Of a stretch of DNA of 64,000 nucleotides, positions 58,581-64,000 are shown piece by piece. Position numbers and translations under genes: made by a program. The notes beneath the pieces were generated by a model that saw nothing but the letters and a program-made list of their open reading frames with translations, did no database searches and was not told where the DNA came from. The DNA is taken from assembly GCF_008831285.2 (NCBI RefSeq), contig NC_045138.2:33017934-33081933 (forward strand). The letters are read 5' to 3'. Position 1 is the first letter of the stretch, and each line of letters starts with the position of its first letter. Source of the stretch: Nymphaea colorata (Eukaryota > Streptophyta > Magnoliopsida > Nymphaeales > Nymphaeaceae).

Positions 58581-58859
58581 ATGAGTTACAGAAACAGAGG
58601 AATTATGACCGCTGGCATCGCTTCACCAGTCGATGCATTGCAAGATCAAGGAACTTTGTTCCATTCCGTCATGACGGACTTGGGCCAGAACGTGAGGAGG
58701 AATTCCGGCTCCGCTCTTCAACTTCAGGGGCTTCCATCATTTCCGGTTAGCTCCTCTCCTTCGCCCTCTCCTACGAGAAAAATGGATGAAGAGAGAAGCG
58801 ACCAGGCGGAGGCATCTCTGAGGATGGTCATGTACTTGAGCTGTTGGGGACCAAATTAA
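58581..58859 (+). CDS. Wound-induced polypeptide (DUF3774/WIP), copy 7, 92 aa
   Basis: Single exon. MSYRNRGIMTAGIASPVDAL (1-20), QDQGTLFHSVMTDLGQNVRR (21-40), a Ser/Pro-rich middle (50-66), then MDEERSDQAEASLRMVMYL and SCWGPN (CWGPN at 88-92). It pairs with copy 6 in the order of blocks. The upstream in-frame extension of 40 codons lies between the TATA box and the ATG, so it is 5' leader and not coding. A TATA box and the shared promoter module are well placed. Intact. Confidence 0.95.
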   Translation: MSYRNRGIMTAGIASPVDALQDQGTLFHSVMTDLGQNVRRNSGSALQLQGLPSFPVSSSPSPSPTRKMDEERSDQAEASLRMVMYLSCWGPN

Positions 58860-61800
58860 CTGAAGAAGAGGGGGAGAGAGATGGTTGACAAAAGTGGAAC
58901 CTGAGGGAAGAGTGCAGGAAAGCTGAAAAAATTGTTCTGCATTCTTTTGTAAATCGTCTGTATATAGCTTGAAGCTTTTGGAACATTATTTTTTTCTGAT
59001 TTTGGTTAAACTGAAATTACAAAATAATGTTCCATCCGCGCCTGATTCCTAGACTTCAGAAAACCAAGGTTGGGCTCTCGGATCAAACCAGTAGCCTTAA
59101 ATTCATGAAGATGAACATGGTTTCAATGGAAGCAGATACTGTTTCCATATGTCTCTCTCCCCATGTGGATTCATTCATGATTATGCTAAAATTTACTGAA
59201 GAACTAAACTGAAGGAACACATATATTCAGAAACGTCTACATGATCAGATACCAAATTCCAACAAAGTTATCACCTCTTTACGGTTCCTCTGAACATCGC
59301 ATCTCTTTTGGCCTGGACCCAAAAAGGTTCGGTCAGCTTCTTGACTGTAGGAGTTTGCAAAAGCCAAACAAAACAGAGAAAATGCATATTTTTTTTTGCA
59401 TTTTGTTTTTTCAACACATAAGTGCGAAAAACTGTGATTTCAAGATCCAAGAGAAAGAGATGCCGCAGGCAAGACGACTCTGCTTCCAAAATCATGGTAT
59501 CAATGGCAACTGAAATCGACCCCACAATGACAAGAGTTTACCTAAAGCTGTTCCTTGGATCCAATGTGACCCCACCAACACCAATTTGGTTGAGGTTCAT
59601 ACAAAAAATCAGGTGCTAGAAATCTTTTTCTTAAGAGGCTATTTTGAAAAATTTCGTTCTTTAGGGGTCACAATAAATATAAATAAATTAGTAAATAACT
59701 GTAAGTCACCTATATAAACAAAATATTAAAAAAATCTTGGTACTGATGTAGGAAAACTTATATGTGGCTGCACTACAGTGCAGGGGAGTTGTACCATGAG
59801 GTAAAATTAATTTCCTCGAACAAGTCCTCATACATTGGCATCATAACTTTATAAACATATAAGTTTTTCCTTGTAGATGTAGACGGTATCTCCATGATAT
59901 TCAACTATAAGGAAAGCGAGCACTGATGGGGTGGAAGAAGAACTGAACTGACCTCTGCTAACGACAATGAGATTTTAACTTAAAGTAATGACAGGTGGTG
60001 CTGTTTCTATGTGATTATACAGATCAAGAAACTCATCGATCCTCCTTTCTCATACATAAAACGGAACAGGTTTGTACACAAATAAAAGCCAAAAAAAAAA
60101 AAAAAAAAGTTCTGAAATTTTAGGTCTTTTCGTTAACTATGTGCTTCAGAGTCCTTTAACAAAGAGGGCAACAGCATATTGTTCGATATATGCGTCAAAA
60201 GCTAGAGCAGTTTCATTCGATTAGAATTAAAAAGAAGAACACTCAACTTATAAAATGAATGTAACGGTACAATTTTTATTTTGAATCAAGGCAACTGAGC
60301 CTCTGGAGCCAATGAGGGTCTGGCACGTGTAGCATGAACGTTTTCGAATGGGCCGATTTGCGGGCGCTTTTGCGCGTCACCAGATTTGGTGTAGGAAGAA
60401 AGGAGTGGAAATTGTCGATGTGGAGAAAGTGAGTCCCACCACTCCAATCTATGTGATCCTTGGAAACGTCCACATTCACCACTTGGAACAAGTTGGTGCT
60501 TCAATCCTTAGTTGCAGGACGATACGATCAAGAATATTCACGACTTAAAATAAAAAAAAGTTTGGACGATCCGTAGGAGTTTAAACTGTTCTACTAATGT
60601 GATGAGGCAGTTAAACTTGGCATGATAGGAGACAAAAGATATGGTTGTTGTTAGCTTTAGATCGATCTCCCTTTTTCACTGAGTTCTTCTCAGCATTGTA
60701 TTTGTAGAGAGTCAATCATGAGGTTTGGCCAATTTTAACTTGTTCCTTAAGAAGAAAAGAATTTTTGTGTTTGGGGTTCTTCTACAAGCCACCAATCTTC
60801 AGTCCACCGTTCATTAATTGTGCAATCTGGTTGCCATCCTTTTGGTTTAGCTCAGTTTCAACTCTTTATTACACATCCAACTACATAAATGTCAATGTAT
60901 GTTTCTCCTCTTTTTTCTGGTTACATAAAAGAGAGAGGAAGAGCTGCGCAAGTGGGCAGGCATTAAAAACGACAAAAATTCGACAAGCCATCACAAAATG
61001 GACAAGGGGGAGAAAGCAGTGGCAGACCCACATTGTAGGTTGGTGTGGGCAGTTGCCCACACTAACTTCTTAAAATTCTTTCATTTTTACATTGGTAAAT
61101 TTAATATTTACTTTCATACATATACAGCTTACCCTCCAGATAATAATATTTTTAAATAAGTACCTTTTCAATCAATTTTTTAACTCCATCACTGATTAGA
61201 AGGCGCCCATGCCCGTTGTCAATTTTTGGTCAATGTGAAGGCCGTATGGACAGTTTGGCCATTTTTCAATCAACTTTCGTGAATTCCAATTCATGTATAA
61301 ATTCCCCACTACTTGTTTGAGTAAATTGTGAAAATCTTTTGAGCATTTCAATTTGGATAAGAGAACTAAGATTAATGATTTCAGCTTTTTAGATTTTTTT
61401 TTTGGTTTTACATTTCCAAACATTCCACAATTATTTGTGCTATTATAGCTTTCCGGAAAAATGCCCAAGTCTCTGATACGGCACTTCTAGATATACAAAC
61501 TTGAATGGGACCTCAATATCTCTCTTTCTCTTTGTATATATTATTTAATTTGATTGACTGTTTATAAAGTAATAGATGTCAAAGCACTTCTGAAAGAATT
61601 GCATAACAAATAGTATCAACTTTGGAAAAAGTGCTTTTCTATGTGAGCTTTTGTAGTCCATGAAGCATATTCACATTAAAGCACATAATGCTAGAATCGC
61701 TCAAACCATATGCTCCATATATCCAATCTATTTTCGAACTTATAAATTCATGAACCCAATGTGTTTTTTCAGGCAAATGTTTTTGAGAATAGGAAACATT

Positions 61801-62340
61801 TGATTATATAATATTGTTGATTTGATCAGCCATGTCAAGCGTCTAGTGTTCGACATATTACGTGGGCGCGTGTTATATAGACATATTAGTTTGCTGCTAG
61901 CGAGAATCAATTGCCGGGCAATGAAGGGTTGATGCCTGAAATTATGCATAGCTATGAAAGCTGCATCTTACGTCATCTGATATCGAAAGATACCAAGCAT
62001 AAATAACCAACAGTAATTCGGCCATGTCGAACTGGTACCATTCAAACGTCCAATCACAACATGCTTTATTTTAGTTTACCTTGTTTGCGGAAAAAGAACA
62101 AAAAAGGGGAGACACCATGCATTTGGTTTTTGCTCTTGCCGTTACAAGATGAAATAAGAAAACTGATCATTAATCTCTTTGGCCGTAATTGACTGCTGAG
62201 CATTGGCAAACCCTAGGAGGCGGTTTATAAAAGTTCAGCTTATCTTATGATTAAGGTTAATCATGAGATTAGTCAACCCTGGGCCTCCTAAAAGCAAACT
62301 CATAAACATACATTTCTTCTTCTTCCTCCTCTCTGCTCAT
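58860..62340. other. Intergenic, no gene recognised
   Basis: AT-rich. A run of 17-18 A is near 60092-60109 and a G-box CACGTG at 60324-60329. A GC-richer stretch at 60290-60540 has frames on both strands without known motif. Confidence 0.45.
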
Positions 62341-62344
62341 ACTG

Positions 62345-63115
62345 CCGATTCTGCTGGTGTCCCTGTGAGCAAGAGGAATGGTGCCAGCAGCCTTTGAACT
62401 CCATGGATTAAATCAACAAGACAACTTTCAGAATAGGCGAGTTAAAAGAAAAGGAAGAAACTTAAAGAAGACACTACTTAAGCCTTGCATGTGTTATCAG
62501 AGGCATAGAACAATGAAGTTACTTTATACGGACCAAATAATAAATCAACATCAGAAGGATATATCCTATTTACAAAGAGCAATACTTTAATTTGTTTGAG
62601 ACCATTGAGGAGGTGATGTAAAAGAGGAACTAACACAATAACTTATCATCTTTAACCAAGTATGAACGTAGAGAGAGACAGAGAGAGAGTATCCACAACC
62701 TGCGTAAACATAGAGAGGAGTTGCTGGCGAAGCGGCTGTCGGCAGCGGTGTTACAACAGCAGCATGGTGGCAATTGGCAAATCGACCACACATAGCGGAT
62801 GGTTGGGTCTGCCGCTGCTGCATGCGAGCCCTGTTAGAGAAAGCATATATATAAAAGTGTGACTGGGTCGGGAAAGCGTTTGTGATGTGGACGACGGCAT
62901 TTGACTGGGTCGGGAAAGCGTTTTTGATGTCAACGAGGGTATAAATTTTTTAGCAGGGTTTCTCCCTTTCCGATTTTCTCCCTCCCTCTTGCTCACAGGG
63001 AAGGCTGCCGGCACCATTCCTAAGCACCGGAGGCTCCGCTGGGCTTTTGCGGCAGGGTGAAGTATGAAAGATACAAAGGGTTTTTGGTCTCTGGTCGTTG
63101 ATCAGCGATAATGGA
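62345..63115. repeat. Inverted, partly permuted repeat ends with a 42-bp tandem repeat
   Basis: CCCTGTGAGCAAGAGG and GAATGGTGCC(A/G)GCAGCCTT near 62356-62395 reappear on the minus strand at about 62975-63020, but in the opposite order. Within, a 42-bp unit starting TGACTGGGTCGGGAAAGCG occurs at 62860 and 62902. It may be a small non-autonomous transposon or a rearranged duplication. Open frames on both strands here are not convincing genes. Confidence 0.5.
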
Positions 63116-63119
63116 CGGT

Positions 63120-64000
63120 AAATATGAAAGATGTCACAGATCTACTGAACATTGGGATCAATTCGGGTTTGAGTTGGGTTGTCATAAACTACAATCACAT
63201 AAACATATGGGCGTTAGAGAATTAACACATTAATGAAGCAAAACACTAGCTAGTTTTCCTGTTAAATTGAATCGTTCAAGTAATTGTTTTGAGTAGTAAG
63301 AGATATGCGGATCAAATAACATGCGTCCTGACCCAAAAGAGTAAAACCAATTTTTGTGGTTGTCGAGATGGCCTTGAAATCTTTGCCTTGGGCATTCGTA
63401 ATAATCGGGGTACAGGTAACTGTAGACCTGACCGAACCATCAACTTCAAGGTGGTGAACATTTAATACGCCAGACGACAGATCGGACGTTGATTTCTGGA
63501 CGAGGTGATCACGCTGTCAATCAGGCTGTACTGTATGAAAGAGGACGGCCAACATTTTGTTAATGATGAGATGGCGTTTCCTCCTTTGTGTTCATCCTAG
63601 GAACGAAGTGATAAGCATGTAGTACAAGGCCACATTCGGATGCAATCTTCACCTTCTTCCATTTCTGCCTCAAGTTTCAATCACATTACGTAAGTTGTTA
63701 ACAGATATTCTCAAATTTAATTATATCTGATTTCTGCAGTTTTAACATTTTTGTTTTCTTTTGTATTTTGAAAGGCACACTTAAAATGATACGTTTTCGA
63801 AAGCTTGTTGAAAAAAAAATTGAAATCACATATGATTTATTATTGTTAAGATATTTCTTGAATTGGGAATGGAAAAAATTTTCTTAATTCTAAGCTAAGG
63901 ACAAAAAGTTTTGTAATTTGTAAAACAATAAAATGTCAAATCAGAAATGTAGTTTGAAAGACAAAGAGTAGATTTCCGTAGCTTTGACAAATGTAAAAAC
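63120..64000. repeat. Long direct repeat, copy 2 (runs off the window)
   Basis: Repeats 56750-57615 in the same orientation and continues to the window edge, so the true end is unknown. Confidence 0.85.

Noticed and set aside
62378-63017. Two frames on opposite strands that both begin MVPAAF
   Set aside because: The similarity comes from the inverted repeat of the DNA; the rest of each frame is unrelated and lacks known domains.
56750-64000. The long direct repeats as LTRs of one retrotransposon
   Set aside because: No TG/CA ends, primer site, polypurine tract or retroviral domain lies between them; the interior contains a WIP gene.

Overview
This window reads as nuclear DNA of a flowering plant. 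The genes carry GT-AG introns, most intergenic sequence is AT-rich, and the recognisable families are plant ones: BAHD acyltransferase, sugar transporter STP, pentatricopeptide, VAP4-type vesicle-associated protein, and DUF3774 wound-induced polypeptides (WIPs). Plant transposons (Ty1/copia, hAT, PIF/Harbinger) are common. I cannot name the species. All calls come from reading the sequence; no search was run.

Region 1 (1-16.4 kb) is a transposon-rich patchwork. It holds one apparently intact two-exon BAHD acyltransferase on the minus strand (9450-6652). At least two decayed pieces of related BAHD loci lie nearby (1536-1735 and 5846-6334). Other contents are the last exon of a broken STP hexose transporter (4352-4809), an N-terminal hAT zinc-finger transposase fragment (3125-3530), and a 5'-truncated Copia element with one LTR (13905-10680). 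A dispersed duplication (431-1045 versus 13908-16345) has a 1,654-bp PIF/Harbinger element sitting in its second copy. That element carries a pentatricopeptide gene fragment.

Region 2 (16.4-23.8 kb) is gene-poor. It contains an N-terminal SEC16-like fragment with a lost start codon and a premature stop, and a few isolated exon-like stretches that I cannot assign.

Region 3 (23.8-59 kb) contains two ordinary housekeeping-type genes: a two-exon DUF1223 protein (23865-25399) and a seven-exon VAP4 family MSP-domain protein (35675-37229). It is otherwise dominated by a dispersed cluster of seven small DUF3774/WIP genes, all ending in or very near CWGPN. Going along the window they are at 27.4(-), 28.7(-), 43.2(-), 50.3(-), 52.9(+), 54.4(-) and 58.7(+) kb. 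Most have an upstream inverted-repeat module built from GGTTTTC/GAAAACC and CAGTGG that I do not recognise. A 3.3-kb hAT element with a perfect 8-bp target duplication sits just upstream of the 43.2-kb gene and carries spliced exons of an unknown gene.

Region 4 (59-64 kb) has no gene I can support. Its end is a direct repeat (63120-64000) of 56750-57615, so the last WIP gene lies between two long direct repeats.

The main biological theme is expansion and decay of a wound-peptide family with a shared promoter architecture, in a region repeatedly reshaped by gene-capturing transposons.
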